Positions 25,818-34,800 of a stretch of DNA of 40,347 nucleotides are shown in pieces. The stretch covers positions 1-40,347 of the forward strand of contig CAIVSQ010000238.1 in NCBI GenBank assembly GCA_903908605.1. The letters are read 5' to 3'. Under the pieces are notes generated by a model. That model ran no database searches, had not been told where the DNA came from, and worked only from the letters and a program-made list of their open reading frames with translations. The DNA comes from an uncultured Anaerolineae bacterium. GTDB taxonomy: Bacteria; Chloroflexota; Anaerolineae; Anaerolineales; Villigracilaceae. Made by a program: the position numbers and the translations under genes. Numbering within the stretch: the stretch's first letter is position 1; each line of letters opens with the position of its first letter.

Positions 25818-27023
25818 ATGGACAAGGAAAACGAAGCAGTCATCCTGAGTGCAGCACGTACCCCTATTGGCAAATTCCAGGGCGGCCTGAACGCGGTTCC
25901 CGCCCCACGCCTGGGCGCTGTCGCCATTCGTGCCGCGGTCGAACGCGCCAGCCTGCCCGATAGCGCCGCGATAGACGAAGTCCTGATGGGCAATGTCGTC
26001 CAGGCCGGGGTTGGGCAGGCCCCCGCCCGCCAGGCCACCATCTTCGCCGGGCTACCCGCCAGCGTCAGCGCCAGCACCATCAACAAAGTCTGTGGTTCCG
26101 GGCTAAAGGCCGCCATGCTTGCCGCCCAGGCAATCCGCGCCGGTGATGGCTCATTGTTCATAGCCGGTGGCATGGAATCCATGTCACGCGCACCCTACCT
26201 GGCACCAGGTCGCAACGGCGAAATGCGCTATGGCCATGTGGAACTCAAAGACGCCCTGCTGCACGATGGCTTGTGGGACCCCTTTGAAAACTGGGGCATG
26301 GGCAACGCAGCAGATTTCATCGCCACCGAGTTTGAAGTAACCCGCGCCGCCATGGATGAATTCGCCCTTGAAAGTCATCGCAAAGCCCTGGCCGCCATCG
26401 ATGCCGGCTACTTCCAGGCCGAAATTGTGCCCGTGGAAATCCCAGGACGCAAAGGCGAAATCAGCCTGTTCAGCGTCGATGAAGGCCCACGCCGCGACGC
26501 CTCTCTGGAAAGCCTTGCTCGCCTCAAACCTGCCTTCAATCCTCAGGGCCGCGTAACCGCTGGCAATTCATCCAGCCTGAACGACGGCGCTGCCGCACTG
26601 GTCATTGCCAGCCGGGCCTACGCCGAAGCGCACGGGCTCAAACCCCTCGCCCGTATCGCCGGCTATGCCCAGGCCGCATTGGAGTCAAAATACCTGTTTG
26701 GCGCGCCAGCCCTCGCCATCCCACTCGCCCTCAAAAAAGCCGGCTGGTCCTTGCCACAGATCGACCTGCTGGAATTGAATGAGGCCTTTGCCGCCCAAGT
26801 GCTAGCCAACGGTTACGCGCTGGCCAAAGACGGCTGGGATTGGAACCGTGTCAATGTTAACGGTGGCGGCATTTCCCTCGGGCACCCCATCGGTGCCAGC
26901 GGCGCGCGCCTGCTTGTCACTCTTTTGTACGCTCTCCAGGCCCGCGGATTACAGCGCGGGCTGGCCAGCTTGTGCCTGGGCGGCGGTGAAGCCGTGGCCA
27001 TGGCCCTGGAAATAGTATCATAA
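25818..27023 (+). CDS. Acetyl-CoA C-acyltransferase (thiolase)
   Basis: A 401-residue thiolase, close in length to AtoB/ThlA. The acylated cysteine is Cys92 (NKVCGSGLKAAM), with His356 (GHPIGASGAR) and Cys386 (CLGGGEAVAM) as the other catalytic residues; NEAFAAQ at 321-327 is also conserved. It condenses two acetyl-CoA, or cleaves 3-oxoacyl-CoA, in fatty acid, butyrate or mevalonate-type pathways; direction cannot be read from sequence. GGGAGG at 25808-25813 supports the ATG at 25818; an in-frame ATG at 25791 would add 9 residues and be leaderless. The DinB gene follows closely on the same strand. Confidence 0.94.
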   Translation: MDKENEAVILSAARTPIGKFQGGLNAVPAPRLGAVAIRAAVERASLPDSAAIDEVLMGNVVQAGVGQAPARQATIFAGLPASVSASTINKVCGSGLKAAMLAAQAIRAGDGSLFIAGGMESMSRAPYLAPGRNGEMRYGHVELKDALLHDGLWDPFENWGMGNAADFIATEFEVTRAAMDEFALESHRKALAAIDAGYFQAEIVPVEIPGRKGEISLFSVDEGPRRDASLESLARLKPAFNPQGRVTAGNSSSLNDGAAALVIASRAYAEAHGLKPLARIAGYAQAALESKYLFGAPALAIPLALKKAGWSLPQIDLLELNEAFAAQVLANGYALAKDGWDWNRVNVNGGGISLGHPIGASGARLLVTLLYALQARGLQRGLASLCLGGGEAVAMALEIVS

Positions 27024-27040
27024 ACATCATGGAGAAAATT

Positions 27041-27535
27041 ATGACCCCTGAAGAACGCACTGAAAAAATCAAACGCTACGGCAAAGGCTACAAGATGCTC
27101 AAAGAAGCCTTGCGAGACATCCCGCGCGAAGCCTGGCAGTTCAAGCCCTCCCCGAGCGATTGGAGCATCCATGAAATCATCGTTCACCTGGCCGATAGCG
27201 AAACCAACGCAGCACTGCGCGCGCGCCTGCTCGCCTCCGAACCTGGCCGGGCCGTCATGGCCTATGACCAGGATAAATGGGCCATCGATCTCAATTACCA
27301 TGGCCAGGACGTCGATAATGCCTTGCAGGTCGTGCGCTTTATCCGCAAATTCACCCACAAGTGGCTCAAGACCCTCAATGAAGACGTCTTCGCCAACACC
27401 GTCAACCATCCCGAATACGACCGGCCATACAGCTTTGAAATGTGGTTATCGATCTACCCAGAACACATCCCAGGCCACATCAAGCAAATCCAAAACAATT
27501 ATCAGCTCTGGCAGCAACGCGAACCCCTGGTTTAG
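27041..27535 (+). CDS. DinB superfamily protein
   Basis: A 164-residue DinB/YfiT-like four-helix protein. Metal-binding histidines can be placed: H49 in WSIHEIIVHLADSE, and H142 and H146 in EHIPGHIKQI. Members are metal-dependent, often thiol transferases or hydrolases, but most have no defined substrate. The ATG at 27041 has GGAGA upstream (and an in-frame ATG at 27029 that overlaps it). It starts 17 nt after the thiolase stop, suggesting co-transcription. Its end overlaps the stop of the convergent DUF2812 gene by 3 nt. Confidence 0.88.
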   Translation: MTPEERTEKIKRYGKGYKMLKEALRDIPREAWQFKPSPSDWSIHEIIVHLADSETNAALRARLLASEPGRAVMAYDQDKWAIDLNYHGQDVDNALQVVRFIRKFTHKWLKTLNEDVFANTVNHPEYDRPYSFEMWLSIYPEHIPGHIKQIQNNYQLWQQREPLV

Positions 27536-28050
27536 AGCTTCTTTTTAAGCGCCAGGATCCGCCTCAGCAGCATCACAATCGCATACACGTAAAACATGAA
27601 CACCAGGAACATGAAAAAAGTAAGCCCCTCAAAAAAGTGGCTGGAGTCCTGGTTAAGGATCCTGATCAAATTACCAAAAGGCATGCTGAACACCACCATC
27701 ACCAACAAGATCTTCTGGTATTTTTTTGCTTTCGATTCGTTGTCGCTGAAAATCTCAGGCGCTTCGCCATTCTGTGCGGTTTTACGAAAATACTGCCAAC
27801 TGTTCATCTCACCCATGTATTCCCAACCAGAATCAATGAAAAGCTGCAGGTAAGCCGCCTTATCACCATTACCGGTAAAATGATCAAGCCGGTAAACATC
27901 ATCACGCGCCTCACCCTGTTCAAAAATATAATTGCCAGGAATGCTTGCAGATTTAAAATGCCAGCCTTTTTGTGCCATATCGCGCAGCCAGGTTTCCTCT
28001 TTTTCATCATCCCAAGCCCAAAACCAACGAAATTCTTTCATCTCTGTCAT
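27532..28050 (-). CDS. DUF2812 family membrane protein, partner of PadR
   Basis: A 172-residue protein with an N-terminal soluble DUF2812 part (FRWFWAWDDEKEETWLRDMA, GWHF, VYRLDH, YLQLFIDSGWEYMGEMNSWQ) and two hydrophobic helices in the C-terminal half. DUF2812 genes usually sit beside PadR regulators, as here. The start at 28050 has GGGAG in front and lies 17 nt after the PadR stop; a longer start at 28074 would overlap it. The function is unknown; co-expression with PadR suggests a role in envelope stress or a membrane response. Confidence 0.85.
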   Translation of the reverse strand: MTEMKEFRWFWAWDDEKEETWLRDMAQKGWHFKSASIPGNYIFEQGEARDDVYRLDHFTGNGDKAAYLQLFIDSGWEYMGEMNSWQYFRKTAQNGEAPEIFSDNESKAKKYQKILLVMVVFSMPFGNLIRILNQDSSHFFEGLTFFMFLVFMFYVYAIVMLLRRILALKKKL

Positions 28051-28067
28051 TTTTCGCTCCCAGGGAC

Positions 28068-28385
28068 TTACCATCCCCTTGTCATTTCTCCATTTTTCAC
28101 CAGGATCTCCGTACGCCGGATATGTTCCTTGATGACACTTTTACCCGTTGGGGTAAGCATATAAGATTTGCGTCGATCAACTTCATCGACCTTTACAATC
28201 AGGCCTTCTCCTTCCAGAGTGGAAAAAGCGCCGTACAACGTACCCGGACCAATCTTTACAGTGCCAGCACTCAAGTTTTCCACTTTTTGCATCACACCAT
28301 AACCGTGCAGCGGCTCTGCCAGTGCCAACAAAATATAGGCAGTTGACTCACTCAGTGGAAGATATTTCAAAGGGTTGGATGTCAT
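28068..28385 (-). CDS. PadR family transcriptional regulator
   Basis: A 105-residue winged-helix protein: MTSNPLKYLPLSESTAYIL, HGYGVMQKVENLSAG, IGPGTLYGAFSTLEGEGLI and VDRRKSYMLTPTGK are all typical of the PadR N-terminal winged helix. The C-terminal dimer helix is short. The start at 28385 has GAGGAG upstream; a longer reading to 28457 would include the operator region. It is co-transcribed with DUF2812 and probably represses its own promoter through the palindromes at 28410-28449. The inducing signal is not known. Confidence 0.92.
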   Translation of the reverse strand: MTSNPLKYLPLSESTAYILLALAEPLHGYGVMQKVENLSAGTVKIGPGTLYGAFSTLEGEGLIVKVDEVDRRKSYMLTPTGKSVIKEHIRRTEILVKNGEMTRGW

Positions 28386-28409
28386 GTTGCTCCTCTTTAC
28401 ATCGTGCAA

Positions 28410-28449
28410 CGATATATCGTATAACGTTATATTACCACGCGATATATCG
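28410..28449. promoter_or_regulatory. Three-palindrome operator of the PadR gene
   Basis: Two copies of the perfect palindrome CGATATATCG (28410-28419 and 28440-28449), exactly 30 bp apart, flank a third perfect palindrome ATAACGTTAT (28421-28430). The 30-bp spacing is close to three helical turns. They cover the promoter of the PadR operon, so autorepression is expected. Confidence 0.75.
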
Positions 28450-28457
28450 GTTGTCAA
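28429..28457 (-). promoter_or_regulatory. Promoter of the padR-DUF2812 operon
   Basis: On the minus strand a perfect TTGACA (28457-28452) and TAATAT (28434-28429) are separated by 17 bp. The palindrome CGATATATCG lies wholly in the spacer, and the middle palindrome overlaps the -10. Confidence 0.75.
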
Positions 28458-28554
28458 TATACTTTGCTAATCCAATTTCCACAAACCGCTGGGTTCCGCA
28501 TCCTTGCAACTTTACGGTTTAAAGCCAATACACTCATTTTGTCACAAGGCTGGG

Positions 28555-28560
28555 TATAAT
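28555..28560 (+). promoter_or_regulatory. TATAAT box upstream of the GMC oxidoreductase gene
   Basis: TATAAT in the context GGGTATAATTCC ends 8 nt before an ATG at 28569 that opens an eight-codon reading frame (including stop), whose TGA overlaps the next ATG (28589). A leader peptide or leaderless mini-gene is possible, but the main start at 28613 has its own ribosome binding site. Confidence 0.4.
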
Positions 28561-28612
28561 TCCAACGCATGCACCGCAGGCGCGCATCATGAAAAGAGAG
28601 AGGATTCCATCG

Positions 28613-30205
28613 ATGTCAGATATCCAGGATTACGTCATAATTGGTTCCGGGTTCGGCGGTAGTGTCTCCGCCATGCGTCTATCTGAAAAAGGGTATTCAG
28701 TACTGGTACTCGAAAAAGGGCGGAAATTTGAAGATAAAGACTTCGCCAAACGCAACTGGCAGTTTTGGAAATACCTCTGGATGCCCACCATCCGCGCCTT
28801 TGGCATCCTGCAGATCAGCATCCTCAAGGGTGTCATGGTACTGCATGGGGCCGGTGTAGGCGGCGGCAGCCTGGGCTACGCCAATGTGCTCGAAATCCCC
28901 ACCGATGAAACCTTCGCCACCCCAGCCTGGAAAACCCCGCTCGATTGGGGCCAGACCCTTGCCCCGCATTACCAGTCCGCCCGTAAAATGCTGGGCGTGG
29001 CGCGCAACCCTGGTTTATGGAAAGCAGATGACGTCCTGCGCCAGATGGCCGTCGAGCGCGGCATGCAACACACCTTTCGGGCCACCGACGTAGGCGCTTA
29101 TTTCGGCGAAGCCGGGGTAACCGTCCCGGACCCCTACTTTGACGGCCAGGGGCCTGATAGAGCCGGCTGCCAGCAGTGCGGCGGTTGCATGGTCGGTTGC
29201 CGGCACAATGCCAAGAACACCCTCCCCAAAAATTATCTGCATTTCGCCACCAAACTCGGCGCGCAAATCAAACCTGAATCTGAAGTCCTGGATGTACGCC
29301 CCCTGCCCGAAGGCGGCGAAGCCCGTTACGAAGTCACCTACCGTTCTTCCACCGGCTTCTTCAAAGGTCGCACCCATACCGTCCAGGCCCGCAACGTCAT
29401 CTTTTCAGCGGGTGTTATGGGCAGCATGCGCTTGCTGCTGACCCTGCGCAACGTCCGCCGCTCACTGCCAAAAATATCCGCACACCTGGGTGACCAGGTA
29501 CGCACCAATTCCGAAGCACTGCTCGGCTCAATCGCCCGCAAATCCGACGTTAATTATTCCAAGGGTGTTTCCATCTCCTCCATTTTTAATGCCGACGAAA
29601 TTACGCGCATCGAGCCAGTGCGCTATCCGGACGGATCCTCGCTAATGCGCTTCATCTCCGCCCCACTGGTGGACCTGGATGCCGGGGTGGCCCGTCGTAT
29701 GATCGACTCACTGGCCTGGATCCTGCGCCACCCCATCGATTACGCCCGCACCATGATCCTGCCCGGCTGGGCCCACAACGCCACCATCCTGCTTGTCATG
29801 CAGCACGCCGATAACCGCATGCGTTTCCGCACCGGTCGCAGCGGCTGGACCCTCTGGAAAACCGGCATGGTCAGCGAGAAGGAGCCAGGCTATGAAATCA
29901 ACGCCCAGGTACGCGGCTCACACGCCCTCGCGCGTGATTTCGCCACACGCACCAACGGCGTAGCCATGGGTTCCCTCGGCGAAAACCTGCTCAACCTGCC
30001 CACCACCGCCCACATCCTGGGTGGCGCACCGCTCGGCAAAGATGCCAGCGAAGGCGTGGTAAATGAGAAATTCGAAATCCACCATTACCCCGGCTTGTAC
30101 ATCATCGATGGCTCAATTATGCCTGCCAACCCGGGCGTCAACCCCAGCCTGACCATCACCGCCCTGGCCGAATACGCCATGAGCATGATCCCGGCCCGCA
30201 GCTGA
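28613..30205 (+). CDS. Cholesterol-oxidase-like GMC flavoprotein with CxxCxxCxxxC motif
   Basis: A 530-residue FAD-dependent oxidoreductase of the GMC family. The N-terminal dinucleotide-binding motif is IIGSGFGGSVSA (residues 9-20), and the C-terminal block NPGVNPSLTITALAEYA is family-typical. The cysteines 186, 189, 192 and 196 (CQQCGGCMVGC) form the cluster motif also seen in actinobacterial ChoD-like proteins. It may oxidise a sterol or other hydrophobic alcohol, but substrate is unproven; the cysteine motif suggests a [4Fe-4S] cluster and electron transfer rather than direct use of O2, which is inference. The start at 28613 has AGAGAGG upstream; an alternative ATG lies at 28589. The YjjG-like gene follows after 19 nt. 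Confidence 0.87.
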   Translation: MSDIQDYVIIGSGFGGSVSAMRLSEKGYSVLVLEKGRKFEDKDFAKRNWQFWKYLWMPTIRAFGILQISILKGVMVLHGAGVGGGSLGYANVLEIPTDETFATPAWKTPLDWGQTLAPHYQSARKMLGVARNPGLWKADDVLRQMAVERGMQHTFRATDVGAYFGEAGVTVPDPYFDGQGPDRAGCQQCGGCMVGCRHNAKNTLPKNYLHFATKLGAQIKPESEVLDVRPLPEGGEARYEVTYRSSTGFFKGRTHTVQARNVIFSAGVMGSMRLLLTLRNVRRSLPKISAHLGDQVRTNSEALLGSIARKSDVNYSKGVSISSIFNADEITRIEPVRYPDGSSLMRFISAPLVDLDAGVARRMIDSLAWILRHPIDYARTMILPGWAHNATILLVMQHADNRMRFRTGRSGWTLWKTGMVSEKEPGYEINAQVRGSHALARDFATRTNGVAMGSLGENLLNLPTTAHILGGAPLGKDASEGVVNEKFEIHHYPGLYIIDGSIMPANPGVNPSLTITALAEYAMSMIPARS

Positions 30206-30224
30206 CTAAAAGAGGAAAGACCTG

Positions 30225-30902
30225 TTGAAATACACCTGGCTGTTGTTTGATGCCGACGAAACCCTCTTCGATTTCTCCCGCGCCGAGGCCAACGCCCTGC
30301 GCTGGACATTGGAACAATCCGGGCTCGAGTATCATCCGGAATATGTGGCCCTCTACGCGCGCTTTAATCAGCAAGTTTGGAAGGAATTTGAGCGCGGAGA
30401 AGTAACCTCCGCAGAACTACGCACCAAACGCTTCAAGCTGTTTTTTGACGAACTGGGCCTGCAGCGCGACCTGCCCGCCACCAGCCTGCAGTACTTGCAC
30501 TATCTCTCGCTTGGCACCGACCTGCTGGAAGGAGCCGACAAACTGCTGCATGATCTCAAGCCGCAAGTACGCATGGCCCTGGTCACCAACGGGCTCAAAG
30601 AAGTTCAACGACCACGCCTGGCCAATTCCAGCATAAAAGACTGCTTTGAGCATATCTTTATCTCCGAAGAACTCGGTGCAGCCAAACCCAGCGCCGCCTT
30701 TTTTGACACAGTCTTCGCCACCCTGGGCCAACCAGCCCGCACCAACACACTGATCATCGGCGACAGCCTCAGCTCAGATATCAAGGGCGGCATCGCCTAC
30801 GGAATCGACACCTGCTGGTACAACCCACACGGTCATCCCACCGATCTGCCAGTCACCTACCAGATCAGCCAGCTGGACCAGCTACCCAAGCTGCTCCAAT
30901 AG
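30225..30902 (+). CDS. yjjG: YjjG-like HAD-superfamily nucleotidase
   Basis: A 225-residue HAD hydrolase. The catalytic Asp9 and Asp11 are in LLFDADETLFDF, close to the DADDTLFDF of the YjjG family, and the IIGDSLSSDIKGGI motif IV and the AKPSAAFFD motif III are visible. YjjG dephosphorylates non-canonical pyrimidine nucleoside monophosphates, protecting DNA. The gene uses a TTG start with AGAGGAAAG 6-8 nt before it. It lies 19 nt after the GMC gene and is probably co-transcribed; it ends at a terminator. Confidence 0.9.
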   Translation: MKYTWLLFDADETLFDFSRAEANALRWTLEQSGLEYHPEYVALYARFNQQVWKEFERGEVTSAELRTKRFKLFFDELGLQRDLPATSLQYLHYLSLGTDLLEGADKLLHDLKPQVRMALVTNGLKEVQRPRLANSSIKDCFEHIFISEELGAAKPSAAFFDTVFATLGQPARTNTLIIGDSLSSDIKGGIAYGIDTCWYNPHGHPTDLPVTYQISQLDQLPKLLQ

Positions 30903-30952
30903 CCCAGCCATTCTGCAACCAACCTGCCCCGGCAAAACATCGAAAGATGATA

Positions 30953-30991
30953 AAAAAACAGGAATGGCAAAAAACGCCGCTCCTGTTTTTT
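30953..30991. terminator. Bidirectional rho-independent terminator
   Basis: AAAAAACAGGA pairs with TCCTGTTTTTT, with A-tract and T-tract on either side, between the yjjG-like gene and the convergent merR-like gene. Confidence 0.85.
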
Positions 30992-31026
30992 TATTCACTA
31001 GTCGGTTGTGAATGCAACCTGCCGAC

Positions 31027-31770
31027 CTACTTTTTACCTGCCACATACACCCGCACCGCAGCCCGCATAAAATCCGCCAGGCCCGCATCAAACTTATCAA
31101 AATTAGCCTTAAAGCGCGGGTCATCGTTATACAGGCTGGCCAACCCCTCCAATTGTTCCAGATTGGGGCTCCAAAAGTGGTCCATGTTCTTACGCCAGCG
31201 TTCCACCAGGGCCTGCGCCTCGCTCGAAGCCGGCCCCTTCGGCATAATGGCAACCATCTCTGTGTAGATCTGACCACCCTCCGCCAGGATTTGTTTTTGT
31301 TGCTCAGCCGAATACGACTTCCAACGCCGGTTGGAAGCTCGCACGGTTTCAGGGTCATACATTTGTTCCGCCTCAGCGGCGTACTTCTCTTGTTCCTCTT
31401 CGCTAAAACCAGAAAATACCTGTTTGTTACTCATCTCTTTTTGTCCTTTCAAGTGTGAAATTGTATGGTCAACAGTCTGGCGCAACCGCTCCAGCCGGGC
31501 AATCCGTTTGCCCAGCTCCTGGCGGTGGCCCTCCAGCGCGGGAAGGACAGCGAAATCAGGGCGTCCCATGATTTTTTTGATCTCCTCCAACGGAATATCA
31601 AGCTCACGGTAAAACAATATCTGTTGCAGCAGGTAGATCGATTCCTCCCCGTAATAGCGATAGCCATTATCGCCAAGACAGGATGGCTTGAGTAATCCAA
31701 TCGAATCGTAGTAGTGCAGGGTGCGCGCCGTAACGCCCGCCAGCCTGGAGAGTTGCTTTACCGTCAACAT
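31027..31770 (-). CDS. MerR family regulator with TipAS ligand-binding domain
   Basis: A 247-residue regulator. The MerR winged helix is at about 1-75 (MLTVKQLSRLAGVTARTLHY YDS), followed by a dimer coiled coil (about 76-110), and TipAS at about 118-245 (SEEEQEKYAAEAEQMY, SAEQQKQIL, and the NMDHFWSPNLEQLEGLASLY region). TipAS proteins bind thiopeptides or other hydrophobic compounds covalently or non-covalently in Streptomyces. The start sits 6 nt after the -10 of a promoter with a 19-bp spacer, so the gene is probably leaderless and autoregulated. No target gene other than itself is visible. Confidence 0.93.
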   Translation of the reverse strand: MLTVKQLSRLAGVTARTLHYYDSIGLLKPSCLGDNGYRYYGEESIYLLQQILFYRELDIPLEEIKKIMGRPDFAVLPALEGHRQELGKRIARLERLRQTVDHTISHLKGQKEMSNKQVFSGFSEEEQEKYAAEAEQMYDPETVRASNRRWKSYSAEQQKQILAEGGQIYTEMVAIMPKGPASSEAQALVERWRKNMDHFWSPNLEQLEGLASLYNDDPRFKANFDKFDAGLADFMRAAVRVYVAGKK

Positions 31771-31776
31771 GGGGAT

Positions 31777-31807
31777 ACTATAAACCCTGACGTAACGTTA
31801 ATGTCAA
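31777..31807 (-). promoter_or_regulatory. MerR-type promoter with 19-bp spacer
   Basis: TTGACA (31807-31802) and TATAGT (31782-31777) on the minus strand are separated by 19 bp, the extended spacing that MerR proteins act on. The dyad CCCTTGAC...GTCAGGG spans the spacer. The -10 ends 6 nt before the ATG. Confidence 0.85.
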
Positions 31808-31837
31808 GGGTTTCACAAACATCAATTTCTAAACAAT

Positions 31838-31869
31838 CAGGCGGCAGGTCCTCAAAACCCTGCCGCCTG
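31838..31869 (-). terminator. Strong hairpin after the multi-PAS kinase gene
   Basis: An 11-bp perfect stem (CAGGCGGCAGG / CCTGCCGCCTG) with a 10-nt loop lies 23 nt beyond the kinase stop. The following T-tract is poor (ATTGTTTAG), so termination efficiency is uncertain. Confidence 0.6.
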
Positions 31870-31891
31870 GTAATCTCTATTCGCGAAAAAT

Positions 31892-34800
31892 TTATGGTTC
31901 TTTATGGATGGGCAACCAGATGCTAAAGCTGGAACCCTTGCCAAGTTCGCTGTGCACATTGATGGTGCCGCCATGCTTCTCCAGGATCGAGCGCACAATA
32001 AACAAACCAATCCCGGTGCCAGGCACTTCTTCCTGGATGGCGTTGGTTCCACGGAAGAAACGGTTGAACAACATTGGAATATCTTCGCTTGGAATACCCA
32101 TGCCACTGTCGGTAACCATAACCTCCACGCCAGCGCCGTCATTGTGAACCATCACATCCACTGTGCCCCCTGGACGCGTGAACTTGATGGCATTGCCAAT
32201 AATATTCACAAACACCTGCGTCAGGGCAGTCTCATCGCCCTGGATAATATAAGCACTCTCATCCAACTCATTGATTGGATGTAAAACCAGGGCAATATCC
32301 TTCTCACGAGCCGGGATTTCGGCCTGGTGAATAGTCGCTTTAACCAGATCGGTGATTTCAATAAAACGAAAATGCATATGCGCCTGGTTGCTTTCCAGCC
32401 GACCCGCACTGAGCAAATCCTCCACCAGCATTCTTTCACGACCGAGCTCGCTCTTAAGCACGTCCCAATACTCTTTGTATTCATCCGGGGTGGCGCCGCC
32501 ATCAATCAAATTCACCATCAACAACATCGTCGCAATCGGTGTGCGCAGTTCGTGCGTGGCGCGATTAATAAAATCTGATTTCATTTGCTCCAGGCGGGCG
32601 CGGTCGCTGACATCACGAACAATGGCAGTAACCTCATCCACGCCGCTGTCTTTAAAACGTGCTTCAAAGGTATGCGATGAATCACCTACCTTGAGAATGT
32701 ATTCCATGGTCTGTATTTCCCGGGTTTGCAAAGCCTGGTCAATACATTTCATCGCTTCCACCAACACATTTTCGGGCATGAAGGTATTTATTGAACTTCC
32801 AATAATCTGCTCGGCAGGCAGAGCCAAGAGATCATGTGAACTGGCCTTGTAATCCAGGAAAATCCCATCCCACCGGATGCGGAAAATCAAATCGGGCACA
32901 GCACTGAGCAAGGCGGTGTTGCGAGTTTCGCTCTGGCGCAATTCGCTCTGCATCTTGATGCGCATCAGCGCGTTTGAGAGGATATCACTCACCATCCTGA
33001 TTAACAGGATACTATCAGGATACCAATAACGCGATTGGCGCACAGAATCAAAACCAACAAAACCAACCAGCTTGTTATGTGAGGTGAGTGGTACAACCAG
33101 CACCGACTGAATGAATTGCGATTCTAGAATTTCACGTTCCGCCTGCGCTTCCGGCGGCAAATCGGAGACAAGTGGGATATGCACATCTTCAAGGTTATTT
33201 AATTTTTCCATCCACCAGGGGAATATACTGGTCGGGATATCCTTGAGATTGTCAATTTCCGGCGTGACGCCCTCGGCGCACCACTCGTGTGAATTCGTCA
33301 TGGTACCGTTATCGGGATCAAGGAGAAATACGTAGCTGCGATCGACTTCTTCAAACTCCCCAATTTGCCGCAACACAGTGGTAATCTCAAGATTGACGGC
33401 TGTAGACGGCATATTAATAAAACGTGTCGATATCGAAGTTAGCGTTTCCTCAAATTTCTGTCGATACTCCAGCAGCCGATTCTGTTCAAGACTGGCGTCT
33501 TCCGCCGCTTTCCGCTCTGTAATATCGCGGGCAGCCGCATACACCCGCAAACTTTCCATCTGCGAACGCCATTCAATATAGCGCCAACTGCCATCCTTGC
33601 AGCGATAACGGTTCACAAAGTTCTTGGTTTGCGCACCGGTTGCGAGACGTGCCAGTTCAAGTTGAGTAGCCTGGACATCCTCCGGGTGAACAAGATCCAT
33701 AAAATTACTTTGCAGCAGCTCCTCAACAGTAAAACCAAGCGTATCCTGCCAGGCCTTGTTCAACCGCAGAAAACGTCCGGTTAAATCCGTGATGCATAGC
33801 AAATCAAGTGAAACGTCAAAGAAACCCTCAATATCTTTGACTCTATCGCGAATGGTTGCCTCCGCCGCCTTGCGCTCGGTGATATCACGGCTAACCCCAA
33901 TCAAGACATCCTTCGAGCCCCAGCGGCCATGTGCCACCTTGGTCTCTACCGGTATCCGTGAACCATCCCGGCACAACAAATCAAGCGGACAGCTATCCAG
34001 CACACCAGAAAGCATGTCACCCACAATTTTCCAGGCTTGTTCACGCTGCTCAGGCGGGTGAACCTGCAGCACGCTGACGCCAACCAGCTCTTCCATGCTG
34101 TAACCCAGGCTATCCAAAACCTTGCGGTTGACCTGGATAATGCCGCCTTGGTTATTCAACACGAAGACAAAATCCATCAGCGTGTCAAACATGCTTTGCA
34201 ATTCTTCCTGGCTTTCGGCCAGTTTTTGCTGCACCCGCAAGCGGGCAATCATGTTCCCCAGTTGAAATGAGAGATTTTCGATGGCAACCCGGTTATATTC
34301 GGGCATGTCATCCTGGCTGTGCGAAGCTGCGTTCACGCATGCAATCACTTCATCCTTAAACTTAACCGGGATGATGGATGAGATACGCAGGCCTTCCCGC
34401 AGGGCAGCCTGGGGTTTATTGGTAGGTAATTGTAAATACGGTTGGTAAAGTGGGTCGCCGCGCATTACCACCTGGTAATTAGGGGTATCCTTGCCAAACA
34501 AACTGGCCAGGGATACGAATTCCTCAGAAAGACCCTTGTGGACCTTCAGAACCAATTCTTCTTTTTGACGATCAACCAGGTAAATTCCACCACAATCCAT
34601 ACCTGTAACCTGCAATGCCAGGTCAAGACAAAGGGGCAAGGCTTCTTCCAACGTGGATTTCTGCGCCAGGATGATCGCCAGGTTTCTTTCAATATTCGCA
34701 ATTTCTTCGGCTCGTTTTCGCACGGTAATATCCCGGCTGATGCCCAGGATGCCGATCGTCCGCCCCAGGGAATCACACAGGGGCGCTTTAAGCGTATCCA

